A stretch of 62,891 nt of DNA from positions 1 to 62,891 of the forward strand of contig NZ_JBQKLQ010000010.1 of NCBI RefSeq assembly GCF_052116145.1, read 5' to 3'. Position 1 is the stretch's first letter; each line of letters starts with the position of its first letter. The position numbers were made by a program, and so were the translations under genes. Below the pieces are notes generated by a model. The model had not been told where the DNA came from, searched no databases, and saw nothing but the letters and a program-made list of their open reading frames with translations. Shown here piece after piece: positions 26,396-34,705 of this stretch. Source of the stretch: Fundicoccus sp052116145. Its GTDB lineage: Bacteria > Bacillota > Bacilli > Lactobacillales > Aerococcaceae.

Positions 26396-27559
26396 TTATT
26401 CGGCCGAAACTTCTTCAGCTGAAACAATTTCACCATTTTCCAATTTAAGCATCAAAGCTGGTTTAATGGGATTATGTTCCTCATCAAAAGAGAAGGTACC
26501 TGTAATCCCTTCGAAATCTTGCGTTTCCCCAATTGCTTTTATAATGGCTTGTCTGTCTGTAGAGCCTGCGCGTTCAATCGCATCTAGCAATAGATTAGAC
26601 GCATCATACCCTAAAGCAGCAAAAGTATCAGGTTGCTTACCAAATTTTTCAGAATAATCATCGATAAACTGTTGGGTTTTTGGATCATCATTTCCTTCAT
26701 AAAAATGCGTTGTAAAGTAAATATCCGTTGCATTCTCAGCACCAGCTAACTCGATTAATGTTTTACTATGGTAGCCATCTCCACCAATGATTGGTTGTGT
26801 AATCCCCATTTCGCGTGCTTGTTTAATAATTAAGCCTGTTTCTGTATAGTAACCAGGGATATACAGAATATCAAAGTCTTGCGCTAGTAAAGTTGTCAGA
26901 ATCGCCGAAAAATCTGTATCTCCCGATGTGTACGACTGAGTATTTAGGATACTTCCACCATTTTCTTCAAATCTTTGCGTAAAACTATCTGCCAAACCTA
27001 GTGAATAATCTAAAGCTTGATCAGTTATAATAATCGCTGAATCTGCTGTTAAAATTTCGGAAGCATATTCTCCTGCAGCTAGGCCTTGAAATGAATCTTC
27101 GAAACAGACTCTAAATAAGTATTCTAAAACACTCCCATCCTCAGCTAAAGTTAATCCATCCCCTGTTGAAGCACCTAAGATGGTTGGCATCTCACCTTCA
27201 GTAATAATTGGTATGGCAGCTTTGGCTACCCCCGTCGCAGTTGGTCCAATAATCCCTACTACATCTTGAGATATTAATTTAGTCGCAACTGATGCGGCTT
27301 CCGTTAAGTCTGATTGATTGTCGGTAATCAATAATTCGATGAGCTGTCCGTCTAGTAGACCCCCTGCATCATTCTTCTGTTCAATTGCTAATTCTAATGC
27401 TTCAGCAATTGGTGTACCATAAGCCGCAGCCGCACCGGATAATTCTAAGTTACCACCAATTTTTATTGTGTCTTGTGCGTAAGTGGTTTGCGTTGTTAAT
27501 AAAGCTGTCGATAATAATAAGCCTGTAAGTAACGTTTGTCCAACTTTTCTGATATTCAT
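26396..27559 (-). CDS. livJ: branched-chain amino acid-binding protein (LivJ paralogue 1)
   Basis: A 387-residue periplasmic-binding-protein type I fold of the LivJ family. The signal peptide ends near TTYAQDT. There is no lipobox Cys. IKIGGNLELSGAAAAYG and GGLLDGQLIELLITDNQS are LivJ motifs, with YTSGDTDFSAILT and PIIGGDGYHS around the ligand cleft. It is closely related to the paralogue at 28078-29238. TAGGAGG precedes the ATG. Expression is predicted to be controlled by the Val/Leu leader and terminator immediately upstream. Confidence 0.93.
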   Translation of the reverse strand: MNIRKVGQTLLTGLLLSTALLTTQTTYAQDTIKIGGNLELSGAAAAYGTPIAEALELAIEQKNDAGGLLDGQLIELLITDNQSDLTEAASVATKLISQDVVGIIGPTATGVAKAAIPIITEGEMPTILGASTGDGLTLAEDGSVLEYLFRVCFEDSFQGLAAGEYASEILTADSAIIITDQALDYSLGLADSFTQRFEENGGSILNTQSYTSGDTDFSAILTTLLAQDFDILYIPGYYTETGLIIKQAREMGITQPIIGGDGYHSKTLIELAGAENATDIYFTTHFYEGNDDPKTQQFIDDYSEKFGKQPDTFAALGYDASNLLLDAIERAGSTDRQAIIKAIGETQDFEGITGTFSFDEEHNPIKPALMLKLENGEIVSAEEVSAE

Positions 27560-27625
27560 AATAGTTCCTCCTAATTTTTATCTGTGTATTTTTAAGCTTT
27601 TAAGCAAGCACGTGTGTTTCAATAA

Positions 27626-27672
27626 CAACAAAAAGACCTAACCAGATTTCTAAAAATCTAGTCAGGTCTTTT
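27626..27672 (-). terminator. attenuator terminator before livJ paralogue 1
   Basis: A 19-bp stem with two wobble positions between 27654-27672 and 27631-27649, loop of 4, followed on the minus strand by TTTTTGTTGTT. It lies between the leader peptide and the livJ ribosome binding site, so it must be read through for livJ to be expressed. The 5' arm (TAGATTT) is complementary to an upstream AAATCTA (27757-27763), a possible antiterminator. Confidence 0.8.
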
Positions 27673-27771
27673 AAATAATGATACTTATCCTAACTGCACA
27701 AAAGACAGCTACCGGTGGCCACCATGATAAGAACCGTTTATTATATTACACCCGAATAGATTTTCGTCCAT

Positions 27772-27789
27772 CTATGCGGGCAACACCAT
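27772..27789 (-). CDS. possible second mini-ORF (MVLPA) in the Val/Leu leader
   Basis: ATG GTG TTG CCC GCA TAG starts 22 bases after the first leader stop and is preceded by AGGAGG (27794-27799) with only 4 bases of spacing. It contains Val and Leu codons. It may be chance, or a second sensing peptide; the short spacing lowers confidence. Confidence 0.3.
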   Translation of the reverse strand: MVLPA

Positions 27790-27811
27790 AAGGCCTCCTC
27801 GTCATAGATAC

Positions 27812-27877
27812 TTAAAGTACCACGACGACGACGACGTTATATGATGTATTCGCTTGTAATAAATTAAACTGATTCAT
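27812..27877 (-). CDS. Val/Leu leader peptide
   Basis: A 21-codon frame starting at ATG 27877, with GGAGG (27886-27890) 8 bases upstream and TAA at 27812-27814. It begins MNQFNLLQAN and ends with Asn, six consecutive Val codons (GTC x4, GTG, GTA), then Leu and stop. It sits on a leader transcript from a strong promoter at 27912-27940 and upstream of a terminator, the layout of a ribosome-mediated attenuator sensing charged tRNA-Val and perhaps tRNA-Leu. Confidence 0.85.
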   Translation of the reverse strand: MNQFNLLQANTSYNVVVVVVL

Positions 27878-27911
27878 ACGCTTTGCCTCCATTAGAATAA
27901 TTGATAACCTT

Positions 27912-27940
27912 ATATTAAAACCTTCTCATTCCATTGTCAA
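27912..27940 (-). promoter_or_regulatory. promoter of Val/Leu leader-livJ paralogue 1
   Basis: On the minus strand: TTGACA (27935-27940), 17 bases, TAATAT (27912-27917). Transcription would start near 27905, giving a leader of about 345 bases before livJ. Confidence 0.88.
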
Positions 27941-28031
27941 CTGTTTTAATCAAAAAATCATTTTATTTTTATAATAGCGTCTTCCCTCTAAGTGACAGGT
28001 TTTTCTGAACAGTCAAATCATGCCTTAAATT

Positions 28032-28063
28032 AAAAAAGCTCGGGACACTATCGTATCCCGAGC
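28032..28063 (-). terminator. terminator of livJ paralogue 2
   Basis: GCTCGGGA (28038-28045) with TCCCGAGC (28056-28063), followed on the minus strand by TTTTTTAATTT. It separates this gene from the downstream Val/Leu leader unit. Confidence 0.92.
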
Positions 28064-28077
28064 AGAGTTTCTAATGA

Positions 28078-29238
28078 TTATTCTGCTGATACTAATTCAG
28101 CGTTTGTAATTTCACCATTTTGTAATGTAATCATTGTCGCTGGTTTAACCGGGTTATGGTTTTCGTCAATCGCGAAAGTTCCTGTTACTCCGGCAAATTC
28201 TGTCGTTGAAGCAATCGCATCTTTGACAGCTTCTGGATCTGTAGAGCCCGCTCTTTCTACTGAGTCGATTAATAACATTGCCGCATCATAACCCAAAGCA
28301 GCAAAACCATCTGGTTCTACGCCAAATTTCTCTTCATAAGCAGCCATAAATTCCACTACTACAGGCTCTTCTGATTCAGATGAGAAATGGTTAGTAAAGT
28401 AAATATCATTAACGTTTTCAGCGCCCGCTAATTCAACCAATGTTGGTGATGCAAACCCATCGCCCGCTAAGATTGGTTGCGTAATTCCCATTTGACGTGC
28501 TTGTTGGATAATTAATCCACCTTCTGTATAGTAACCTGGTACATATAATACATCAAATTCTTGCACTAATAATGATGTTAAAACAGCTGAGAAATCTGTA
28601 TCACCACTTGTATAGGATTCATTAGCTACAATGGTTCCGCCAGCTTCTTCAAACTGAGTCACAAACGAGTCTGTTAAACCTTGTGAGTAATCTAATGCTT
28701 GGTCAGTTAAAATAGCGGCAGTTTGAGCCTCTAATGTTTCTGTAGCATAAGCAGCAGCTGCTGCCCCTTGGTAAGAGTCTTCAAAACATACTCTAAACAA
28801 ATATTCTAATACACTTCCACTATCGTCTAAAGTAATACCATCCCCAGTTGCAGCTGGTAAAATAACTGGAATACCTGCTTCTTCAATAATAGGAATTTGA
28901 GCATTGGCTTGGCCTGTTGTTGCTGGTCCAACAATACCGACAACACCTTCTCCAACTAAACGTGTCGCAACAGAAGCAGATTCTGTTAATTCAGATTGGC
29001 TATCAAAAATAATTGCTTCTAATTGTTGACCCTCTAAGACGCCACCTTCAGCGTTAACTTGTTCAATCGCTAATTCTAACCCGTTAGCCATTGCTTGTCC
29101 ATAGGATGCTGCTCCGCCGGATAATTCATAGTTTGCTCCAATTTTTACTGTCTCTTGCGCTAAAGCGGTTGTACTGGCTAATGAACCAACAATTGCTACA
29201 CTTGCTAAAAAGGTTAATCCAATTTTCTTTAATCTCAT
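28078..29238 (-). CDS. livJ: branched-chain amino acid-binding protein (LivJ paralogue 2)
   Basis: A 386-residue LivJ-type binding protein whose signal peptide ends near STTALAQET, again without a lipobox Cys. VKIGANYELSGGAASYG, GGVLEGQQLEAIIFDSQSE and YTSGDTDFSAVLTSLL are shared with paralogue 1. An in-frame ATG at 29265 lies at the predicted transcription start. ATG 29238 with GGGAGG upstream was therefore chosen. It has its own promoter and terminator and no amino-acid-run leader, so it should be the unregulated or differently regulated member of the set. Confidence 0.93.
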   Translation of the reverse strand: MRLKKIGLTFLASVAIVGSLASTTALAQETVKIGANYELSGGAASYGQAMANGLELAIEQVNAEGGVLEGQQLEAIIFDSQSELTESASVATRLVGEGVVGIVGPATTGQANAQIPIIEEAGIPVILPAATGDGITLDDSGSVLEYLFRVCFEDSYQGAAAAAYATETLEAQTAAILTDQALDYSQGLTDSFVTQFEEAGGTIVANESYTSGDTDFSAVLTSLLVQEFDVLYVPGYYTEGGLIIQQARQMGITQPILAGDGFASPTLVELAGAENVNDIYFTNHFSSESEEPVVVEFMAAYEEKFGVEPDGFAALGYDAAMLLIDSVERAGSTDPEAVKDAIASTTEFAGVTGTFAIDENHNPVKPATMITLQNGEITNAELVSAE

Positions 29239-29271
29239 GTTATTTCCTCCCATTAATTCGTTCATGTCTGA

Positions 29272-29300
29272 ATTATAAGATATTCATGGCAAGTTTACAA
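29272..29300 (-). promoter_or_regulatory. promoter of livJ paralogue 2
   Basis: On the minus strand: TTGTAA (29295-29300), 17 bases, TATAAT (29272-29277). The untranslated leader is only about 27 bases. Confidence 0.8.
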
Positions 29301-29421
29301 GGTGTTTTTTCATATTAGTCACATTTTTATCATTAAATTCTAATTATTTGGACTTTATATTGATTTTAGGCATTTAAACGCTGATTTTTGATACTTTTCT
29401 CATTTATGGCGTTTTTTATAA

Positions 29422-29451
29422 CAAAAAACTACCGACATAAGATCGATAGTT
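29422..29451 (-). terminator. terminator of ppk2
   Basis: AACTACCGA (29427-29435) with TCGATAGTT (29443-29451), followed on the minus strand by TTTTTTGTT. Confidence 0.75.
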
Positions 29452-29487
29452 TAACAATTTAGTATCTAAGATTAGCAAGCTAATTCA

Positions 29488-30966
29488 TTATTCCTCACGT
29501 GTTGTTAAATGTGCTTTGATGTGTTCGATGAAATGCTTCAACACTTGTACCCTCGCATAGTACTTATCTTGCCCCGGCACAATATACCAAGGCGCATGGG
29601 GCGTATTCGTGCGTACTAACATTTCGTTCATCGCCTCAATGTATTCATTCCACTTTTCTCGATTGCGCCAATCCTCAGAAGTAATCTTATAATTCTTTTC
29701 GGCTTCATCTAATCTTGCTTGGAAACGCTTCGCTTGCTCGTCGGCATCGATATATAAGAAAAACTTCAGCACGACAGTCCCGTGATTCGTTAACACGGCT
29801 TCCATCTGATTAATTTCATCATATGCACGCTCCCAAGCCGTTTGATGAACAAAGCCTTCAACTCGCTCCACAAGGACACGTCCGTACCAACTACGGTCGA
29901 AAATGACCATCTCATTATCTTGAGGCATTTCAATTTGAAAGCGCCAGAGATAATGAAACAAACTCTCCACTTGATTAGGGGCATTAATTCCATAAATTTT
30001 ATAACTTCGCGGATCTATGTGACGAGTTAAGCGTTTAATCGCACCACCCTTACCAGCAGCATCCACTCCTTCAAAAGCTAATACAATCGGAATTTTCTTC
30101 ACATAACACTCATACACCAATTCTGAGGCTTGTTTTTGTAATGTTTCTAATTGCTTATCATATTCTTTATTGGATAACTTTAAGGTGATATCTACTTCAT
30201 CAAGTGGCAAACTATCCGCATTAAATACGTGTTGCGGTAAATCATCTTTGCCACTGCGTCTTAACGTAATCTGTTCGATACCCGCTGTAATTTGTTCAAT
30301 GACTAATCCTAAAACAGTCTTCGATGCCAATTTTAAATCTTCTGCAGCGATAATATTCCAATGACTGTAAGGTAAATCCGTCGCCTTGAGCACTTTATCA
30401 AACCATTCTTGGTGACCGCAATAGTCATCATTTTGTCGATAGTCTTCGTCTGACAGGAGTAATTGGTTACGATTAGACTTTTCTAAACGCTTGATATTTT
30501 CTTTCTGAGTTTCTTCTGTGACATTTAGAAACAATTTAATCACAATTGTTTCATCATCAATCAACATTTTCTCCAATGATAAAAGCTCATCGACTCTTTG
30601 CGAGAGTTTCTCATCCGTTCGCTGATCATGATTAAACACTTGGTAGTAAAAACTACGGTCGTATACCACCATCTCGCGACGACTTGGTATCTTGCGCCAG
30701 AAACGCCAAACACTTGGATAATCTTGCTCTTGTGCATTCGGTTGCTCAAACACTTCCACTCGAACATAACGAGGATCTAGTTCACGTGTCAAATCATTGA
30801 TGACAAACCCCTTACCTGAACTTTCCCAACCATCCACTAATATTAAAACAGGAATATCGAGACGCTGAACAATTCGTTGTAATTGATCCAACTGGTCGCC
30901 TAATGCTGAACGCTTGAAATTATCATATCGATTGTCTACTTGATCAAAATCAAAATCTTTAAGCAT
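29488..30966 (-). CDS. two-domain polyphosphate kinase 2 (class II, PAP type)
   Basis: A 492-residue protein with two tandem PPK2 domains. The first has DGWESSGKG (45-53), FWRKIPSRREMVVYDRSFY. The second, near residue 300 onward, has EGVDAAGKGG, FHYLWRF and FDRSWYGRVLVERVEGF. Class II enzymes of this build phosphorylate AMP to ADP with polyphosphate. The first domain's Walker-like loop is less canonical, as is usual, and the second is the expected catalytic one. ATG 30966 follows AGGAAG. It lies far from ppx-ppk1 but complements them: PPK1 makes polyphosphate and this enzyme spends it. Confidence 0.92.
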   Translation of the reverse strand: MLKDFDFDQVDNRYDNFKRSALGDQLDQLQRIVQRLDIPVLILVDGWESSGKGFVINDLTRELDPRYVRVEVFEQPNAQEQDYPSVWRFWRKIPSRREMVVYDRSFYYQVFNHDQRTDEKLSQRVDELLSLEKMLIDDETIVIKLFLNVTEETQKENIKRLEKSNRNQLLLSDEDYRQNDDYCGHQEWFDKVLKATDLPYSHWNIIAAEDLKLASKTVLGLVIEQITAGIEQITLRRSGKDDLPQHVFNADSLPLDEVDITLKLSNKEYDKQLETLQKQASELVYECYVKKIPIVLAFEGVDAAGKGGAIKRLTRHIDPRSYKIYGINAPNQVESLFHYLWRFQIEMPQDNEMVIFDRSWYGRVLVERVEGFVHQTAWERAYDEINQMEAVLTNHGTVVLKFFLYIDADEQAKRFQARLDEAEKNYKITSEDWRNREKWNEYIEAMNEMLVRTNTPHAPWYIVPGQDKYYARVQVLKHFIEHIKAHLTTREE

Positions 30967-31004
30967 CAAATCTTCCTTTCTTACGTGTCTAAAGCGCCCT
31001 GATC

Positions 31005-31403
31005 TTATAACTCAATATCAAATTGCAATTCAAATTCATCTTCTGTCAGCAATTGTGTAAAAACGTAATTCCCCACTAACATTAACAATTCCTCCGTCGC
31101 ATCAACAATTCTTCCTTTGGCCGTTACAGCTCCTTGATGAATCGCTCCATCTTCATGTGCAAGAAAACATCCTTTTTGCTGGTTAATCTCACCTTCAAAT
31201 TTCATAAATCCTCGAAAAAGCACCGGTACACTGTCAGTATCCTCCATCTCGTAAATTAAATGATGAACTTTAGCAGACCCCTTACAATTTGGTCCGTCCA
31301 ATTCGTAAGCATACTCCACCAATCTCACTGGATAACCGTCAACATCCGTATGCACCGAATGTTCCATCCGATTGACCACTTTACTTTTCAACTTAATCAT
31401 CAT
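31005..31403 (-). CDS. DUF3224-like protein
   Basis: A 132-residue cytoplasmic protein predicted to be mostly beta strands. The segment FEGEINQQKGCFLAHEDGAIHQGAVTA reads as short pieces EGEINQQKGCF and HEDGAIHQGAV and resembles DUF3224-type small beta-barrels, whose function is unknown. ATG 31403 follows AAGGGG by 8 bases. It is separated from ppk2 by 38 bases and may share its transcript. Confidence 0.55.
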   Translation of the reverse strand: MMIKLKSKVVNRMEHSVHTDVDGYPVRLVEYAYELDGPNCKGSAKVHHLIYEMEDTDSVPVLFRGFMKFEGEINQQKGCFLAHEDGAIHQGAVTAKGRIVDATEELLMLVGNYVFTQLLTEDEFELQFDIEL

Positions 31404-31490
31404 GCTCTTCACCCCTTAACAAGCTATTAACTCCATTCTAACACTTACATCATCAACTATAAATTAAACTACACCAAGACCAAATAGGAC

Positions 31491-31524
31491 AAAAAAAACA
31501 GACGGCCTTTCGACCCGTTTTTCT
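31491..31524 (-). terminator. probable terminator of the acetyltransferase gene
   Basis: A short ACGG/CCGT stem with flanking CAGA/TCTG, then T8 on the minus strand. The stem is weak, so termination strength is uncertain. Confidence 0.5.
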
Positions 31525-31582
31525 GCCCTATTCATTAGGATACAATTCTTTTTGTTTAATCCTACCACTTACTCCATTTAAC

Positions 31583-32101
31583 TTAATTTAAGCGTGTATA
31601 GTGATAAGCATTACGTGCTGTCCCATCACCAACATAAATAACACCACAATATTTAAATCCAAATTTCTCAATGACATGAATCATTGGCTGATTCAAATGA
31701 TGGGTATCAATTTTTATATTATTATAATGATCAATCACCCACTGCATGCAATGTTGCCCTGTCCCTTTTAATTGGCCACTCGTACTTATCCGGTGAATCG
31801 TCACATAAGGAGCATCATTTAACCATTGTCCGCCTTCAACAGTCGTATAAGTAGGATCTTCACCTTCTAATGCCGCAAAGGTAGCGACAATCGTTCCCAC
31901 AGGTAAATCAGTCTGATCCTTTTCATCGACGACACACACATAGCTAAAACCAGCCATCAGATCTTTCATTACTAACTCACGTCCAGGATGTCCCTTTCGC
32001 CATTGATTAGGATTTCCTGTTTTAAGTTGAACTTGACGACCATGTTCAAATATTTCAAGAATTCGTTCAATATCTTCTTTTACTGTATGCCTTATTTTCA
32101 T
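31583..32101 (-). CDS. GNAT family N-acetyltransferase
   Basis: A 172-residue GNAT fold. MKIRHTVKEDIERILEIF is the first strand-helix, with YVTIHRISTSGQLKGTGQHCMQWV as the motif-A region (written here as RISTSGQLKGTG for the acetyl-CoA loop) and FGFKYCGVIYVGDGTARNAY at the C-terminus. It transfers acetyl from acetyl-CoA to an amine; the substrate is unknown. GAGGTG precedes the ATG. It occupies the place after truA where rplM-rpsI often sit in related genomes. Confidence 0.85.
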   Translation of the reverse strand: MKIRHTVKEDIERILEIFEHGRQVQLKTGNPNQWRKGHPGRELVMKDLMAGFSYVCVVDEKDQTDLPVGTIVATFAALEGEDPTYTTVEGGQWLNDAPYVTIHRISTSGQLKGTGQHCMQWVIDHYNNIKIDTHHLNQPMIHVIEKFGFKYCGVIYVGDGTARNAYHYTRLN

Positions 32102-32167
32102 CCGAACACCTCAACGCTTTAGAATTAATGTCCTTATTGTATCACAGCTTCCTCATTAAGCACTAAT

Positions 32168-32211
32168 AAAATAAAACAGAGCACCGACCAGCCTCAGCGG
32201 TCAATGCTCTG
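32168..32211 (-). terminator. terminator of ecf-truA operon
   Basis: CAGAGCA (32177-32183) with TGCTCTG (32205-32211), an inner GACC/GGTC stem, then TTTTATTTTATT on the minus strand. Confidence 0.85.
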
Positions 32212-32221
32212 ATAATTATCG

Positions 32222-32992
32222 TTAATTGAAAGGATTTTGCTCGTATTCTACTTTCATGAGATATAAGCCTTCTGGAGAAGCAGTTGGGCCTGCTTCATTC
32301 CGATCACGCACTTCAAGTAAACGATCCATCTCTTCTACAGACTTTAAACCATCACCAATCTGTAAAAGTGTGCCTACGAGAATTCGAACCATATTATAAA
32401 GAAATCCTTGGCCTTTAAACCGAAAGCGTAATTCCTGAGTCACCTCATCAAAATAAACCTCAGCTTCATAAATTGTCCGAACTTTATTTTCTTTATCGGT
32501 TTTCGTAGAACAGAAACTGCCAAAATCATGGGTGCCAATAATTTTCTGGATTGCTTCCTGCATCGCTTCTAGACTATAACGGTAAGGGTGATGCAAAGTA
32601 TAAAGTCTTTTAAAAGGATCTGGAAACCGACTGGTATCTACCCGGTAAAGATATTCCTTTGAAATAGCATGATATCGCGAATGAAAATCGTTCGCAACAT
32701 GCGCTACTTGAACTACTCGAACTGAGGGGTCTAGAATACTATTTAATGCTCTCAACATCGAATCAGTCTTAATAGCGACCGGATAATCAAAATGAAGCAC
32801 TTGTCCTAAGGCATGAACCCCTGAGTCTGTACGTCCCGAACTTGATGTTGGAATATGTTCCCCTTTAGGTAACTTCGCCATCAGAACTAGAGCTTTCTCG
32901 AATTCAGCTTGAATACTGGGTCCATTGGGTTGAACTTGATAGCCCACATAATTCGTGCCATCGTATTGAATTTTCACCGCAAAACGTGGCAT
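32222..32992 (-). CDS. truA: tRNA pseudouridine(38-40) synthase TruA
   Basis: A 256-residue TruA with the catalytic Asp in SSSGRTDSGVHALGQV and the family segments FAVKIQYDGTNYVGYQ, FHSRYHAISKEYLYR and GQGFLYNMVRILVGTLL. It modifies positions 38-40 in the tRNA anticodon arm. ATG 32992 was chosen because GGAGG precedes it by about 7 bases; the frame is open upstream into ecfT. It begins 11 bases after ecfT and ends the ecf operon. Confidence 0.95.
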   Translation of the reverse strand: MPRFAVKIQYDGTNYVGYQVQPNGPSIQAEFEKALVLMAKLPKGEHIPTSSSGRTDSGVHALGQVLHFDYPVAIKTDSMLRALNSILDPSVRVVQVAHVANDFHSRYHAISKEYLYRVDTSRFPDPFKRLYTLHHPYRYSLEAMQEAIQKIIGTHDFGSFCSTKTDKENKVRTIYEAEVYFDEVTQELRFRFKGQGFLYNMVRILVGTLLQIGDGLKSVEEMDRLLEVRDRNEAGPTASPEGLYLMKVEYEQNPFN

Positions 32993-33003
32993 CTTACTTC
33001 CTC

Positions 33004-33810
33004 CTATAATGAAATAAAACGTAAGGCTATTAAGACTATTGTGATTGCTAAGTAACCTAAGCACACATATAAATCATTACGATCGAAATCTAATTGGCGA
33101 TACTTAGTACGCCCTTCGCCACCACGGTAACCACGTGCTTCCATGGCTGTAGCCATTTCTTCAGCACGGTTAAAGGCACTGACGAATAAAGGAACTAGTA
33201 TTGGAATAATAGCCTTCATTCGATCAACAAAATTTCCTTGGTTAAATTCAACGCCACGTGCTCTCTGGGCATTCATGATTCGTTGGGCTTCATCCATCAA
33301 TGTCGGTACATAACGTAACGCGATTGACAACATTAAGGCGATTTCGTGAGCCGGGAAACCAAATCGAGCTAATGGACGGAGTAAATGTTCGATTCCATCC
33401 GTTAGTTCTAATGGTGCAGTTGTCAACGTTAATAATGTCGACATCATAATAATTAAAACTAATCTGGCAAAGATAAATGCCCCATTCATTAGACCAGCAG
33501 ATGTAATCTGAAAGACCCAAAACTGCAAATATACTGTCCCACCTGTGGTAAATAATACTTGAAATACGACTGTAAATAGAATTAACCAAATTAAAGGCTT
33601 CACTCCATTCAAGAAGAACTTGATATCAATCCCACTCAACCAGATCGCAAAAAACGTAAAGAGTGTAAGTAATAGATAGGATAACCAGTTATTCGCCAAG
33701 AAAATAATCAGAATAAAATAGAAACTGCCAAGCAATTTCGTTCTAGGATCTAACTTATGAACGAAGCTGTTCGACTTAATATAACGACCTAATAACATTT
33801 TTTCTAGCAT
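33004..33810 (-). CDS. ecfT: ECF transporter transmembrane subunit EcfT
   Basis: A 268-residue membrane protein with about five to six hydrophobic segments. Two coupling-helix Ala-Arg-Gly motifs are present (AQRARGVEF and MEARGYRGG), which contact the two ATPases. It is the shared scaffold for interchangeable vitamin-binding S components. No S component is encoded in the window. GGAGG precedes the ATG, and the gap to ecfA2 is 4 bases. Confidence 0.95.
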   Translation of the reverse strand: MLEKMLLGRYIKSNSFVHKLDPRTKLLGSFYFILIIFLANNWLSYLLLTLFTFFAIWLSGIDIKFFLNGVKPLIWLILFTVVFQVLFTTGGTVYLQFWVFQITSAGLMNGAFIFARLVLIIMMSTLLTLTTAPLELTDGIEHLLRPLARFGFPAHEIALMLSIALRYVPTLMDEAQRIMNAQRARGVEFNQGNFVDRMKAIIPILVPLFVSAFNRAEEMATAMEARGYRGGEGRTKYRQLDFDRNDLYVCLGYLAITIVLIALRFISL

Positions 33811-33814
33811 TTAC

Positions 33815-34705
33815 TTACGCCTCCTCTGTCTGATTGAATGCTTTGATATTAATCAAATAATCCGCTAGTTCTTCAACCGTTAAAGGGGCTTGCTTCACTT
33901 CTGGAAGAAGCAAATCCGTTTGTTCAGTAATTCGTGTTTTAAAGGCCATTGCTTGGGGTAGACTCAATTGTTTTTTATCTAACCATTCAGCATCTTCGAA
34001 TACTTGGGCTGGGCTACCATTCTTGACCATCGTCCCTTTTTCCATCACGATCACATTATCTGCATATTTAGCTACATCATCCATCTGATGTGTAACAAGT
34101 ACGAGCGTAATGTTCATTGTCTTATGTAAGTTAATAAACATTTCCATCATATTCTTGTGACCTAAAGGATCTAAGCCTGCCGTTGGCTCATCCAAAACTA
34201 ACACTTCTGGTTCTAAAGCGAGCACACCAGCAATCGCTACACGGCGCATTTGCCCTCCACTTAAATCAAAAGGTGAACGCTCATATAAAAACTCTGGTAT
34301 ACCGACTAGTTCTAGTTTCTCTTTAGCAATACGCATGGCTTCATCTTCGGAAACATCGAAATTTAAAGGTCCAAACATCACATCTTTTAAAACAGTTTCT
34401 TCGAATAATTGAGCCTCAGGAAACTGAAAGACTACTCCCACTTTTTTACGTAAAGGTTTCAATGTCTTGTGTTCGGAAGTTGAGGTAACTTTCTCTCCAA
34501 CGACGGTTACTGACCCTGATGTGGGACGTAAGAGTACATTCAAGTGCTGAATCAAAGTAGACTTACCAGAGCCTGTATGACCAACAATCGCTGTTACTTT
34601 ATTCTCCGGAATTGCTAAATTAACATTATGCAAAACATCCACAGCAAAAGGAGTGTTTGGACTATAAGTAAAACTTACTTGATCAAATATGATTTGATTA
34701 ACCAT
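33815..34705 (-). CDS. ecfA2: ECF transporter ATPase EcfA2
   Basis: A 296-residue ATPase with Walker A GHTGSGKST, signature LSGGQMRRVAIAG, Walker B VLVLDEPTAGLDP. The STLIQHLNVLLRPTSG segment is typical of EcfA2 (CbiO2). It starts inside ecfA1 (31-base overlap) with GAGGAGG before its ATG, so the two ATPases are translationally linked. Confidence 0.95.
   Translation of the reverse strand: MVNQIIFDQVSFTYSPNTPFAVDVLHNVNLAIPENKVTAIVGHTGSGKSTLIQHLNVLLRPTSGSVTVVGEKVTSTSEHKTLKPLRKKVGVVFQFPEAQLFEETVLKDVMFGPLNFDVSEDEAMRIAKEKLELVGIPEFLYERSPFDLSGGQMRRVAIAGVLALEPEVLVLDEPTAGLDPLGHKNMMEMFINLHKTMNITLVLVTHQMDDVAKYADNVIVMEKGTMVKNGSPAQVFEDAEWLDKKQLSLPQAMAFKTRITEQTDLLLPEVKQAPLTVEELADYLINIKAFNQTEEA

Noticed and set aside
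27560..27940. T-box riboswitch upstream of livJ paralogue 1
   Set aside because: No recognisable T-box sequence or specifier loop was seen; the translated Val run with its own ribosome binding site explains the leader better.
29266..29487. Leader attenuator upstream of livJ paralogue 2
   Set aside because: The promoter lies too close to the ATG and no Ile, Val or Leu codon run is present; the only hairpin is the ppk2 terminator further upstream.
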